From the NCBI RefSeq assembly GCF_003367705.1, contig NZ_CP031425.1, forward strand, positions 1,240,001 through 1,304,000: DNA of 64,000 bases, read 5' to 3'. The stretch is from Microbacterium foliorum. Lineage in GTDB: Bacteria; Actinomycetota; Actinomycetes; Actinomycetales; Microbacteriaceae. Below, one piece after another: positions 52,867 to 61,010 of the stretch. Each line of letters begins with the position of its first letter. Positions within the stretch are counted from its first letter, which is position 1. The notes under the pieces were generated by a model. That model did no database searches. It saw only the letters and a list, made by a program, of their open reading frames with translations, and was not told where the DNA came from. The translations under genes and the position numbers were made by a program.

Positions 52867-54339
52867 TCAGACCGGTCGCTCGCCCCCGGTCCCGTCGCCG
52901 GGCCCCCCGTCGCCGGGGTCCTCGCCGTCGCGCTCCTCGCCGTCGCGCTCCTCGCCGTCGCGCTCCTCGCTGTCGGTCCCGGAGGCGTCCGTCTCTGCGT
53001 TCCTCTCCGACGAGAAGTCGTCGCCGTCGAGCAGACGCGCCAGCGCCTCGTCGAACTCGTCGGCTGCCGGCTCCTCGCCGCGGGCCGTCGCCTGCAGCCG
53101 CGCCACCAGTGCGGACGGGTCGTCGATGTCCTCCGAGGTCGGCATCAGGTCGGGGTAGTCCCACAGTGCGTCGCGTCCGGCGGCGCCGACCGCGTCGGTG
53201 ACGGCCTGCCACATGGCCGACGCCTCGCGCAGCCGGCGCGGGCGGAGCTTGAGTCCGACGAGAGCGCCGAGGGCGTCTTCCGCCGGGCCGCCCACCGCGC
53301 GGCGACGTCGTGCGGCCTCGGCGATGCGAGCACCGTCGGGGAGTCGAGACGTGGCCTGGGCGGTGACGACGTCGACCCACCCGTCGATCGTCGCGACCAG
53401 GTTCTCGAGCCGCGCCAGCGCCTCGCCCTGCGCCTCCGTCTGCGTAGGCAGCAGTGCGCCGCCCTCGATCGCCGACCGCAGCTCTTCGGGGTTCGAGGGG
53501 TCGAGTCGGCTCGCGACGTCTTCCAGCGCGTCGACGTCGACCGTGACGCCCCGCGCGAAGTCGGTGATCTGCGCCATCACGTGCAGGTGCAGCCACTTCG
53601 CGTGGCGATAGAGCCTCGCGTAGGCCAGCTCGCGTGTGGCGAGGTAGAGGATGATCTGGTCTTCGGGGATCTCGAGTCCGTCTCCGAAATCGCTGAGATT
53701 CTGCGGAATCACCGCTGCCGTTCCGGCCGGGAGCACGGGGATGCCGACATCACCGCCGGACACCACCTCGAGGGCGAGTGTGCCGAGCACCTGTCCGAAC
53801 TGCGCCGCGAACACCGATCCGCCCAGTCCGCGCATGAGCTTGCCGGCCCCCTGCACGACCTCGCGCATCTCTTCGGGCACCTGGGTGTCGAGGGCGCTGG
53901 TGAGCGCATCCGCGATGCTCGTGGACACCGGCTCGGCGATCTCCTTCCACACGGGGAGGGTCGCCTCGACCCACTCGCCGCGGGTCATCGCCCTGGGCCG
54001 CTCGGCGAGCTCGGAGATCGTGGTCGCCTCGCTCAGCCACAGATCGGCGAGGGCGAACGAGTCGACCAGCGAGGTACGCGATCCCTCGGTGATGCCGAGT
54101 CCGTCGCGGTTGGCGATGTGCAGCGCCTGACGCAGCGCGTTCTCCCACGCATCGCCGCCGAAGGCTCCCTGCAGCTGAGACATGATCGTCTGCATCATCG
54201 CCGGGTCGAGCTGGATGCCGTCCATACCGGAGAAGGCGTTCCGCAGCGCTTCGGGGTCGATGTCACCGCCGCCCTGGCCGGCCATCATTCGTCGGAGGAA
54301 CTCTTCGAAGTCCTCGGGGGTGGGGTCGTTGTCTGGCAT
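52867..54339 (-). CDS. DUF2342 'zinc-dependent metalloprotease' family protein with altered zinc motif
   Basis: Protein of 490 residues, largely helical. It starts PTPEDFEEFLRRMMAG, with GKLMRGLGGSVFAAQFGQVLG, GDVGIPVLP and EIPEDQIILYLATRELAYARLY. The family is called metalloprotease because of an HExxH at this last position; here it reads RELAY, so neither His ligand remains. The C-terminal 60 residues are acidic with a repeated pentapeptide. In related genomes it sits beside the PDZ and UPF0182 genes, as here. Likely a structural or regulatory protein rather than an active peptidase (inference). Confidence 0.82.
   Translation of the reverse strand: MPDNDPTPEDFEEFLRRMMAGQGGGDIDPEALRNAFSGMDGIQLDPAMMQTIMSQLQGAFGGDAWENALRQALHIANRDGLGITEGSRTSLVDSFALADLWLSEATTISELAERPRAMTRGEWVEATLPVWKEIAEPVSTSIADALTSALDTQVPEEMREVVQGAGKLMRGLGGSVFAAQFGQVLGTLALEVVSGGDVGIPVLPAGTAAVIPQNLSDFGDGLEIPEDQIILYLATRELAYARLYRHAKWLHLHVMAQITDFARGVTVDVDALEDVASRLDPSNPEELRSAIEGGALLPTQTEAQGEALARLENLVATIDGWVDVVTAQATSRLPDGARIAEAARRRRAVGGPAEDALGALVGLKLRPRRLREASAMWQAVTDAVGAAGRDALWDYPDLMPTSEDIDDPSALVARLQATARGEEPAADEFDEALARLLDGDDFSSERNAETDASGTDSEERDGEERDGEERDGEDPGDGGPGDGTGGERPV
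52920..52975 (-). repeat. 15-bp tandem repeat coding for EERDG
   Basis: Three to four copies of a 15-bp unit (CTCGCCGTCGCGCTC on the plus strand) near the 3' end of the DUF2342 gene. They code for repeated Glu-Glu-Arg-Asp-Gly in the acidic tail. The DNA copies are nearly identical, so length variation is expected. Confidence 0.88.
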
Positions 54340-54455
54340 GTCGCTCGCCTCTCAGCACGTCTGAAGCCGTGGCATCTACGCTAGTCACCGGAGTGGCCGC
54401 CAGACCCCGACGCGGGCAGATCGCTGTACGCCGCCCGCGAACGACGGAGGAAACT

Positions 54456-55550
54456 GTGGATCGAACCCGGTCTGTGAAGCTCGGGCTGGGCGTCTGGGCG
54501 CTGATCGTCGCGCTGATCGCCCTCGTCGTGCTCACCTTCCTTCCGACGCCCTACGTGATCCAGCGTCCGGGCCCGGTGTACGACACCCTCGGCACCGCTG
54601 CCGGCGCCGACGGCGAGCAGGTCCCGCTGATCCAGATCGACGGTGCGAAGACATACGAGACGGCGGGAACGCTCGATCTCACGACCGTGCAGGTCGTGGG
54701 CAACCGCGAGCGCACGCCCAGCTGGTTCGAGCTCGCTCTGGCGTGGACGGACTCCTCTCGCGCCGTCGTCCCGATCGACTCGGTGTTCCCCGAAGGCGTC
54801 ACGACCGAGCAGCGCGACGAGCAGAACGCGACGCTGATGGTCGATTCGCAGCACGAGGCGACCGCCGCCGCACTCGATGAGCTCGGATACGACACCGGCG
54901 CCGAGGTCGTGGTGCAGCAGGTCATCGACGATTCGCCCGCCGAGGGCAGCCTCGAGGCGGAAGACGTGATCACCGGGGTCGACGGCGCCGCGGTGAGTTC
55001 CGCGAAGCAGCTGAAGCAGGCGATCCAGGATGCCGGCGGTGCCCCCGTCGCACTCACCGTGCAGCGCTCGGGCGACGAGCGGGTCGTCGAGGTCACGCCC
55101 GAGGCGCAGACCCAGGGGGATGTCACCACCTGGCTCATCGGCGTCTCTCTGCGCACCGACTACGACTTCGCGGTCGACGTCACCCTGCAGCTCGACGACG
55201 TCGGCGGTCCGAGCGCGGGAATGATGTTCGCGCTCGGGATCATCGACACGCTCACCGAGGGCGAGCTCAACGGCGGGGAGAACGTCGCCGGCACCGGCAC
55301 CATCGAGGCCGACGGGACGGTGGGACCGATCGGCGGCATCCGTCAGAAGCTCTACGGCGCGCGTGACGCCGGTGCCGACTACTTCCTCGCGCCCTCGACG
55401 AACTGCAATGAGGTCGTGGGGCACATCCCCGACGGGCTCACGGTGGTCAGCACCTCCACGCTCGAAGAGTCACTTGCGGCTCTCGATGTGATCGCCGACG
55501 GCGGCGACGTCGATGCCCTGCCGACCTGCGATGTCGTGACCTCCCCGTGA
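54456..55550 (+). CDS. Membrane-anchored PDZ + Lon-like (S16) serine protease
   Basis: Protein of 364 residues. One N-terminal membrane helix (about 10-32), an extracytoplasmic spacer, a PDZ domain (about 140-220, VVVQQVIDDSPAEGSLEAED) and a Lon-type protease domain. The catalytic dyad is visible: Ser253 in GGPSAGMMFALG and Lys298 in GGIRQKLYGA. The GTG start 5 bases after GGAGG is preferred to an upstream GTG. A TACGCT box at 54377-54382 gives a leader of about 70 nt. It resembles YlbL-type proteins that degrade regulators at the membrane. It is divergent from the DUF2342 gene. Confidence 0.88.
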   Translation: MDRTRSVKLGLGVWALIVALIALVVLTFLPTPYVIQRPGPVYDTLGTAAGADGEQVPLIQIDGAKTYETAGTLDLTTVQVVGNRERTPSWFELALAWTDSSRAVVPIDSVFPEGVTTEQRDEQNATLMVDSQHEATAAALDELGYDTGAEVVVQQVIDDSPAEGSLEAEDVITGVDGAAVSSAKQLKQAIQDAGGAPVALTVQRSGDERVVEVTPEAQTQGDVTTWLIGVSLRTDYDFAVDVTLQLDDVGGPSAGMMFALGIIDTLTEGELNGGENVAGTGTIEADGTVGPIGGIRQKLYGARDAGADYFLAPSTNCNEVVGHIPDGLTVVSTSTLEESLAALDVIADGGDVDALPTCDVVTSP

Positions 55551-55584
55551 CAGGGTGAACAGCCGCCGCACAGTGAGGCGAGCC

Positions 55585-55590
55585 TAGGAT
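55585..55590 (+). promoter_or_regulatory. Leaderless -10 box TAGGAT of the UPF0182 gene
   Basis: TAGGAT, 6 bases, then the GTG at 55597. Confidence 0.5.
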
Positions 55591-55596
55591 GGAAGG

Positions 55597-58497
55597 GTGA
55601 CCTCGACTTCCGCACCGAACCCGGCCACTCCTCGAACCTCGCGAAGAATCTTCGGGATCTCGCTGGCGATCATCGCCGCGCTGATCGCTGCCTTCTTCGT
55701 CTTCGCATCGTTCTACACCGAATTTCTCTGGTTCGACCAGGTGGGCTTCACCGGAGTGCTCACCACTCAATGGTTCGCCACGGCGGTGATGTTCGTCGTC
55801 GGCTTCCTGGGTATGGCGGTGCCGTTGTTCGTCGCCATCCAGCTCGCGTACCGTCTGCGGCCCGTCTACGTGCGCCTGAGCTCGCAGCTGGACAGGTACC
55901 AGGAGGTCATCGAACCGCTCCGTCGCCTCGCGATGTGGGGCATGCCCATCTTCTTCGGCCTGTTCGCCGGCTTCTCCGCGGCCAGCCAGTGGAAGACCGT
56001 GTGGCTGTGGGCCAACGGTGTCACCACCGACACCACCGACCCGCAGTTCGGCGTCGACACCGGCTTCTACATGTTCGCGATGCCGTTCTACTCGATCCTG
56101 CTCGCGTTCGTGTCCGCCGTGCTCCTGCTGACGCTCGTCGTGACCGCGCTGGTGTCGTACCTCTACGGGTCAGTGCGCATCGGCCAGGGTGAGCTGCGCA
56201 TCTCCAAGCCCGCGCGCATCCAGCTCGCGATCCTCGCCGGTCTCTATCTGCTCGTGCAGGCGGCGAGCCTCTGGCTCGACCGGTTCAAGACCCTCGTCGC
56301 CCAGGACGATCGCATCGTCGGCCCCGCCTACACCGGAGTGAACGCGACGATCCCCGGTCTCGCGATCCTCACCATCATCGCGGCGATCGTCGCGATCCTC
56401 TTCTTCGTCACGGCCGTCATCGGCCGCTGGCGCTTCCCGCTGGCCGCGACCGCGCTGCTGATCGTCGCCTCGCTCGTCGTCGGCGTCGGCTTCCCGTGGG
56501 CTGTCACGACCTTCCAGGTGCGCCCGAACCAGAACGCCTACCAGGCGGAGTTCTACCAGCGGAACATCGACGGCACGAAAGAGGCGTACGGGGTCGCCAA
56601 TCTCGAGACGACTCCGTTCGAGGCCGAGACCGACGCCGAGGCGGGGCAGCTGCGCGCGGACGCCGAGACGACGGCATCCATCCGCATCGTCGACCCTGCG
56701 GTGATCAGCCCCGCGGTGCGTCAGCTCGAGCAGTACCGCGGGTACTACCAGTTCCAGCAGAACCTCGACGTCGACCGCTACGAGATCGACGGCAAGATGC
56801 AGGACACCGTGGTGTCTGTGCGCGACCTCGACATGGAGGGCGTCGACGTCAGCAACTGGAACAACCGCGCCGCGGTCTACACGCACGGCTACGGTCTGGT
56901 GGTGGCCGCGGGCAACCAGCGCACGAGCGACGGAGAGCCCGTCTTCCTCGAGCGCGGCATCCCCTCCGCGGGATTCCTCACCGACCAGGAGAACTTCGAG
57001 CCCCGCGTGTACTTCGGCGAGAACTCGCCCGAGTACTCGATCGTCGGGTCGCCCGACGGATCGGACCCGGTCGAGATCGACTACCCGCGCGGCAAGGACG
57101 GCTCGAACGAGACCAAGACCACGTTCGAGGGCGACGGTGGGCCGAAGATCGGCAACACCTTCACGAAGCTCCTCTACGCGCTGAAGTTCCAGTCCGAGCA
57201 GATCCTCTTCTCCAACCTGGTGAACGACGACTCGCAGATCCTCTACGACCGCGATCCGAAGACCCGAGTGCAGAAGGTCGCGCCGTACCTGGAGCTCGAC
57301 AGCGATCCGTACCCCAGCGTGGTCGACGGCAAGATCGTCTGGATCGTCGACGGCTACACGACCAGCGCCACGTACCCGTACTCGAAGAACGTGAGCCTCT
57401 CGGAGGCGATCGCCGACTCGAACCTCCCGTCGCCGACCCTCGCGATCGACGACATCAACTACATCCGCAACTCGGTCAAGGCCACGGTCGACGCATACGA
57501 CGGATCGGTGACACTCTACGCCTGGGACGACAAGGACCCGGTGCTGCAGACGTGGCAGAACATCTACCCGTCGACGCTCAAGCCGGTCAGCGAGATGTCG
57601 TCCGACCTGATGAGCCACGTGCGGTATCCGACCGACCTGTTCAAGGTGCAGCGCGACGTGCTCGGTATCTACCACATCGACACCGCCGGCTCGTTCGCTC
57701 AGCAGGACAACCGCTGGCAGACGCCGAACGATCCTCGCAGCGACGCGGTGCTGCAGCCGCCGTACTACCTGACGATGCAGATGCCCGGACAGGACTCCCC
57801 GCGGTTCTCGATGTTCTCGACGTTCATCCCGTCGGCGACGGGGAGCGGCGGCAACCGTGACGTTCTGATGGGCTACCTCGCCGTCGACTCGGATGCCGGC
57901 TCCGAGGCCGGCGTCAAGGCGGAGGGCTACGGCCAGCTCAGGATGCTCGAGATCGACACCGACACGACCGTGCCGGGCCCGGGACAGGTGCAGAACACCT
58001 ACAACTCCGACACCGCCGTGGTGCCGCAGCTGAACCTGCTGCAGCAGGGTGAGTCGGAAGTCCTCTACGGAAACCTGCTGACGCTGCCCGTCGGAGGCGG
58101 TCTGCTCTACGTGCAGCCGGTCTACGTGCAGTCCTCGGAGGGCACCAAGCTGCCGCGTCTGCAGAAGGTCCTCGTGGCCTTCGGTGACAAGGTGGCGTTC
58201 GAAGACACTCTGACGGCAGCACTCGACACGCTCTTCGGTGGAGACTCGGGCGCGACCGGCGGTGACGACCAGGTCGAGCCGACGCAGCCCGATCCCGACA
58301 CCGGTGAGGTCACCCCGACGGACCCGACCACGCCCACGGATGCGCAGGCCGAGGCTCTCGCCGCCGCGCGGCAGGCGCTCACCGACCGTGACGCCGCGCT
58401 CAAGTCCGGCGACCTGACCAAGTTCGCCGAGGCCGACAAGCGCCTCACGGATGCGGTCAACACGCTGCTCGGACTGGAGTCGACATCGGGGGAGTGA
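55597..58497 (+). CDS. UPF0182 family large membrane protein
   Basis: Protein of 966 residues, usual family length. About seven membrane helices fill residues 20-310 (FGISLAIIAALIAAFFVFAS first; LLIVASLVVGVGFPWAV last). A large extracytoplasmic domain follows (RPNQNAYQAEFYQRNIDGT, then PDGSDPVEIDYPRG and TLPVGGGLLYVQPVYVQSSE). The tail from about 885 is acidic, Pro/Thr-rich and ends in a helical segment (EALAAARQALTDRDAALKSG). Function unknown. It is conserved in actinobacteria next to the PDZ/Lon-like protease, suggesting a joint envelope role. Confidence 0.93.
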   Translation: MTSTSAPNPATPRTSRRIFGISLAIIAALIAAFFVFASFYTEFLWFDQVGFTGVLTTQWFATAVMFVVGFLGMAVPLFVAIQLAYRLRPVYVRLSSQLDRYQEVIEPLRRLAMWGMPIFFGLFAGFSAASQWKTVWLWANGVTTDTTDPQFGVDTGFYMFAMPFYSILLAFVSAVLLLTLVVTALVSYLYGSVRIGQGELRISKPARIQLAILAGLYLLVQAASLWLDRFKTLVAQDDRIVGPAYTGVNATIPGLAILTIIAAIVAILFFVTAVIGRWRFPLAATALLIVASLVVGVGFPWAVTTFQVRPNQNAYQAEFYQRNIDGTKEAYGVANLETTPFEAETDAEAGQLRADAETTASIRIVDPAVISPAVRQLEQYRGYYQFQQNLDVDRYEIDGKMQDTVVSVRDLDMEGVDVSNWNNRAAVYTHGYGLVVAAGNQRTSDGEPVFLERGIPSAGFLTDQENFEPRVYFGENSPEYSIVGSPDGSDPVEIDYPRGKDGSNETKTTFEGDGGPKIGNTFTKLLYALKFQSEQILFSNLVNDDSQILYDRDPKTRVQKVAPYLELDSDPYPSVVDGKIVWIVDGYTTSATYPYSKNVSLSEAIADSNLPSPTLAIDDINYIRNSVKATVDAYDGSVTLYAWDDKDPVLQTWQNIYPSTLKPVSEMSSDLMSHVRYPTDLFKVQRDVLGIYHIDTAGSFAQQDNRWQTPNDPRSDAVLQPPYYLTMQMPGQDSPRFSMFSTFIPSATGSGGNRDVLMGYLAVDSDAGSEAGVKAEGYGQLRMLEIDTDTTVPGPGQVQNTYNSDTAVVPQLNLLQQGESEVLYGNLLTLPVGGGLLYVQPVYVQSSEGTKLPRLQKVLVAFGDKVAFEDTLTAALDTLFGGDSGATGGDDQVEPTQPDPDTGEVTPTDPTTPTDAQAEALAAARQALTDRDAALKSGDLTKFAEADKRLTDAVNTLLGLESTSGE

Positions 58498-58514
58498 TCC
58501 CGCAGTGAGAGATA

Positions 58515-58548
58515 CAGAATGGGCGCCCCTCCGGGGGCGCCCATTCTG
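58515..58548 (+). terminator. Rho-independent terminator after the UPF0182 gene
   Basis: Perfect 15-bp stem (58515-58529 with 58534-58548), TCCG tetraloop, followed by CTTTC. Confidence 0.9.
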
Positions 58549-58616
58549 CTTTCGCAGCTCCCTCAGCGCCTTCCCACAGTTCCGAGCCACGATCTCGATC
58601 CGGTAGTGCGTGTCGC

Positions 58617-58657
58617 TAATCAAATCTCTTGATTAATTATGGTATGCGTCGTAGTTT
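58617..58657 (+). promoter_or_regulatory. Promoter with overlapping operator for the XRE gene
   Basis: -35 TTGATT (58629-58634) and -10 TAGTTT (58652-58657) are 17 bp apart. A perfect 7-bp inverted repeat TAATCAA/TTGATTA (58617-58623 with 58629-58635, 5-bp spacer) covers the -35, the classic place for self-repression. The region is clearly AT-richer than its surroundings. Confidence 0.6.
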
Positions 58658-58743
58658 GGATCCCACGCTCCCCGGACTCGTGGACATCCTCGTCAGGCTG
58701 AGCGCGGCGAGCGATGTAGCGATTCTGATAACGGAGTGTATTT

Positions 58744-59013
58744 GTGAGCGACAAATGGGCGGTGGGGTCGCCGGTAGAAGCCGTTGCAGTCTGGCTTTAC
58801 GCGGCCCGATCCTCCCGTGGGATGTCGCAGGAAGCGATAGCTCTGCGGGCTGGGCTGGCGGTCCCGACGTACGGGCGTTTAGAACGATCGGGCCTACGAG
58901 GGCAGATCAGTCAAGCGAAACTAGAAACGTTTCTTCGCCTGCTTTTAGCGCTAGACCCCGATGCGAGCGAGCTGGGTCGGCTGGTAGCCCTGCTGAAGGT
59001 GTACGCCGACTGA
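58744..59013 (+). CDS. Small XRE-family DNA-binding regulator
   Basis: Protein of 89 residues consisting mainly of one Cro/C1 helix-turn-helix (about residues 12-75: YAARSSRGMSQEAIALRAGL, TYGRLERSG). No ligand domain. GTG start with GGAG 8-9 bases upstream, leader of about 80 nt. Codon choice is less GC-biased than in neighbouring core genes (TTT, TTA, CTA, AGA are used). It probably regulates itself through the TAATCAA/TTGATTA repeat and perhaps the neighbouring genes; inference from position. Confidence 0.8.
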   Translation: MSDKWAVGSPVEAVAVWLYAARSSRGMSQEAIALRAGLAVPTYGRLERSGLRGQISQAKLETFLRLLLALDPDASELGRLVALLKVYAD

Positions 59014-59031
59014 TCTTGGTTGGGCTGCGGA

Positions 59032-59355
59032 TTAGGGGGCCAGCGCCTGACTGCACAGTCCGTGCGCGACAAACGCGGCAATCACTATCAAGACGATCCC
59101 CGTCACAGGAACGAAGGACATTGAACGGTGCTGTGCGAAGAGCAGCGAGATCACTCCCGAGGAGGCGACGATCACGACACACACCCAGAAGAAGGCATCA
59201 ATAGCGGCGTAAAGCAGGGTGCCGTCGCAGGTCTGACCACACCCCGGTACTCCGAGTTGGCGGAGCCAAACAGTGCCCCACGCCGCCATTGCGACGGCGA
59301 GCTCCAGGATCCATAGAAGGGCAGTACGGAGCGGACGCGGGGCACTGTCGACCAT
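59032..59355 (-). CDS. Hypothetical small membrane protein, three TM
   Basis: Protein of 107 residues with helices at about 10-30, 47-72 and 80-100. A loop holds two cysteines (GVPGCGQTCDG), probably outside and disulfide-linked. No known family recognised. It lies 10 bases downstream of the cutinase gene on the same strand and is probably cotranscribed with it. Confidence 0.65.
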   Translation of the reverse strand: MVDSAPRPLRTALLWILELAVAMAAWGTVWLRQLGVPGCGQTCDGTLLYAAIDAFFWVCVVIVASSGVISLLFAQHRSMSFVPVTGIVLIVIAAFVAHGLCSQALAP

Positions 59356-59365
59356 GAGCCCGATC

Positions 59366-60205
59366 CTAATTGAAATCGGTCGTCAGGTACTCGAACCATT
59401 TGAAGGCCTCAAAGACCTTGTTGTTGGCTTCGTACGAATTATGAATGTTGATTGCCGCCTGCCCGCCAGGATTGGTGCTATCGCAGAAGGCATCTCCCTC
59501 GAAGCAATACGAACGGATCTGCTGTTGGTAGCCCACCGTGTTGGAGTTCGGAGGGTATCCCCAGTACTTGAACCCGTTGAGTGTGTTGATGGCTGTCTGG
59601 TTGCGCGAGAACAAGCCCGATGACCCGTTTTGAGAACCTGCGACGTTGATGGGCTGGTTCGCCTTGTAGGCGGGATCGCCGAAGACGGCGATGCCTCTGA
59701 TCGACTGCCTTGCTTTGGCAGAAAGGGAAGGATTGGCAAACGCGTTCAGAACCACATCCGCCCCCTGGGAGTGCCCCATGAGGAAGACAGTGGGCCCGTA
59801 CTGGCCGCACTGGTTTGCAAGCCAGTTGAGCTCCTGGACGAGAGTATTCATCCCACTTGCAACACTCACCGGGTAGTTTGCGGCACCCGCCGGATAGTTC
59901 AATGCAGCGACATAGTAGGAGGGCGCCGCCGCAGCCGCGTGGACACGGATCTGGTCAAGTTCCCCCCCATATCCTCCGCTGTCGTAGAGGCGACCGTTGT
60001 GCACCGACCCGCTGCCTGCGGGTGCGTTGGTGCCGCGGACCGCGATGATCACCGCGAAATCGCAGATGTTCCCCGTAAGGGCTGCGTTCGCTGGGGCGGC
60101 GCTACTAAGAACACCCCCGAGAAGGAGGGCCGTGGAAAGCATGCTGGTCCACGCTCGCTGGCGACGTCTTGATGACGTACCGGACCGGTTCTTCGCAATT
60201 CTCAT
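59366..60205 (-). CDS. Secreted cutinase-family serine esterase
   Basis: Protein of 279 residues. A signal peptide (basic RSGTSSRRRQRAW, hydrophobic core, cleavage near APANAA, residue 41) precedes an alpha/beta hydrolase of the cutinase type. Motifs are IIAVRGTNAPAGSG, the nucleophile MGHSQGADVV (Ser146), then Asp242 (FCDSTN) and His255 (IHNSYE), with Cys241 beside the Asp as in cutinases. It hydrolyses short-chain esters, lipids or plant polyesters outside the cell. Codons are less GC-rich than nearby core genes, suggesting acquisition by transfer. The ATG follows AAGGAAAAAA. Confidence 0.88.
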   Translation of the reverse strand: MRIAKNRSGTSSRRRQRAWTSMLSTALLLGGVLSSAAPANAALTGNICDFAVIIAVRGTNAPAGSGSVHNGRLYDSGGYGGELDQIRVHAAAAAPSYYVAALNYPAGAANYPVSVASGMNTLVQELNWLANQCGQYGPTVFLMGHSQGADVVLNAFANPSLSAKARQSIRGIAVFGDPAYKANQPINVAGSQNGSSGLFSRNQTAINTLNGFKYWGYPPNSNTVGYQQQIRSYCFEGDAFCDSTNPGGQAAINIHNSYEANNKVFEAFKWFEYLTTDFN

Positions 60206-60230
60206 AAGTTTTTTCCTTCTCTGTGGGGCA

Positions 60231-60249
60231 GTACTTAGGAGATAAGTAC
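60231..60249. promoter_or_regulatory. Inverted repeat in the cutinase leader/promoter
   Basis: Perfect 7-bp repeat GTACTTA/TAAGTAC with a 5-bp spacer, 26 bases upstream of the cutinase start. It is a candidate operator and differs in sequence from the repeat at the XRE gene. Confidence 0.45.
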
Positions 60250-60819
60250 CTGCCTCCGGCGGAGAACAGAGCGTCGGTGGCCTGGTGTGATCGAGGCACT
60301 AGGTGTATGCGTCTGCAAAGCGCCGCGCGGTGCAGTGATTGAACGACGATCGCCCGGTCGCTGCGCGGCCCTAGGGGGCTTCGCGCTCACCTCAGCCGTA
60401 AACGATCGCGTACGCTGGGGACAGCGCACGACCGTGGTGGTGGTCCTCATCCATTGAAGCGTGGCGGTGCGAACAACTGGAGTAATCTCGATGCTCTTCA
60501 CACGGCAGTGCGAGTTGATTTTGCCGTCACCGGGCACGGTCGCACTCCCGCGTGCACGGATGACCCCAACCTGTGTCCCCAGCCTTGAGGAGCTGAGCGC
60601 GTAAGCCGCCCGAGCTGCTTTCGAGTTTGTAACACTTGGCGCATCGATTGCACAGGCGGTCAGGATGGCGCTCGACCTGTACGACGCCTTGGATCGCGAG
60701 TACCACTTTGCAGAGAAGACCGCAGGCTGGGCCGAGCTGCACTTCGTGGCCGTGCAGTCTGATCAGCTCGCCGCACAGCTGTCGACGAGATCTGTCGAAT
60801 CGTACCCGATTCAAAGGAA

Positions 60820-60852
60820 AAGGCCCCGAGATCGCGATGATCTCGGGGCCTT
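60820..60852 (-). terminator. Terminator of the initiator tRNA gene
   Basis: Perfect 14-bp stem (60820-60833 with 60839-60852), 5-nt loop. On the minus strand the stem ends in CCTTTTCCTTT, five bases beyond the tRNA 3' end. Confidence 0.9.
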
Positions 60853-60857
60853 ACTTG

Positions 60858-60931
60858 TTGCGGGGACAGGATTTGAACCTGCGACCTCCGGGTTATGAGC
60901 CCGGCGAGCTACCGAACTGCTCCACCCCGCG
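60858..60931 (-). tRNA. Initiator tRNA-fMet (anticodon CAT)
   Basis: A 74-nt gene. The acceptor begins CGCGGGG and ends CCCCGCA before discriminator A, so position 1 (C) cannot pair with position 72 (A). Three G-C pairs stand at the bottom of the anticodon stem (CGGGCTCATAACCCG). These two traits define the initiator tRNA. The D arm AGCAGTTCGGTAGCTC and T arm CAGGTTCAAATCCTG are intact. CCA is not encoded (CAA follows). Own promoter and terminator. Confidence 0.97.
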
Positions 60932-60942
60932 GCACGAGTTAC

Positions 60943-60948
60943 AGCCTA
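60943..60948 (-). promoter_or_regulatory. -10 box of the initiator tRNA gene
   Basis: TAGGCT on the minus strand, 11 bases before the mature tRNA 5' end. No good -35 was recognised. Confidence 0.5.
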
Positions 60949-61010
60949 ACACGGATTCTGAGGGCTCGCGAATCGAGGTCGGCCCCGGCGCGATGGGGGA
61001 GGATGTGAGC

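Larger units (their letters stand above)
60206..60857. other. Gene-poor space between cutinase and initiator tRNA
   Basis: The cutinase 5' region is at 60206-60260. From 60260 to about 60530 I see nothing supportable. From about 60530 to 60814 two overlapping frames look weakly coding. The minus frame is Cys-rich (LCNRCAKCYKLE, GWGHPCTREC); the plus frame is helical (ALDLYDALDREYHFAEK). They cannot both be real, and neither has a good ribosome site. One may be the remnant of a broken gene. The plus frame ends by reading through the antisense of the tRNA. Confidence 0.4.

Noticed and set aside
56170..58623. 817-residue open frame antisense to UPF0182
   Set aside because: Composition typical of a GC shadow; no motif.
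58629..59204. Alternative 191-residue frame over the XRE gene
   Set aside because: Overlaps a clear helix-turn-helix frame that has its own start, ribosome site and promoter.
60665..60898. Plus-strand frame ending in AGTGFEPATSGL
   Set aside because: This ending is the well-known false translation of the strand opposite a tRNA gene. It comes from the antisense of tRNA-fMet, so the frame as a whole is not an acceptable gene.
58500..60931. Integrated mobile element at the initiator tRNA
   Set aside because: No integrase, transposase or duplicated tRNA 3' end seen; only composition and position hint at transfer.
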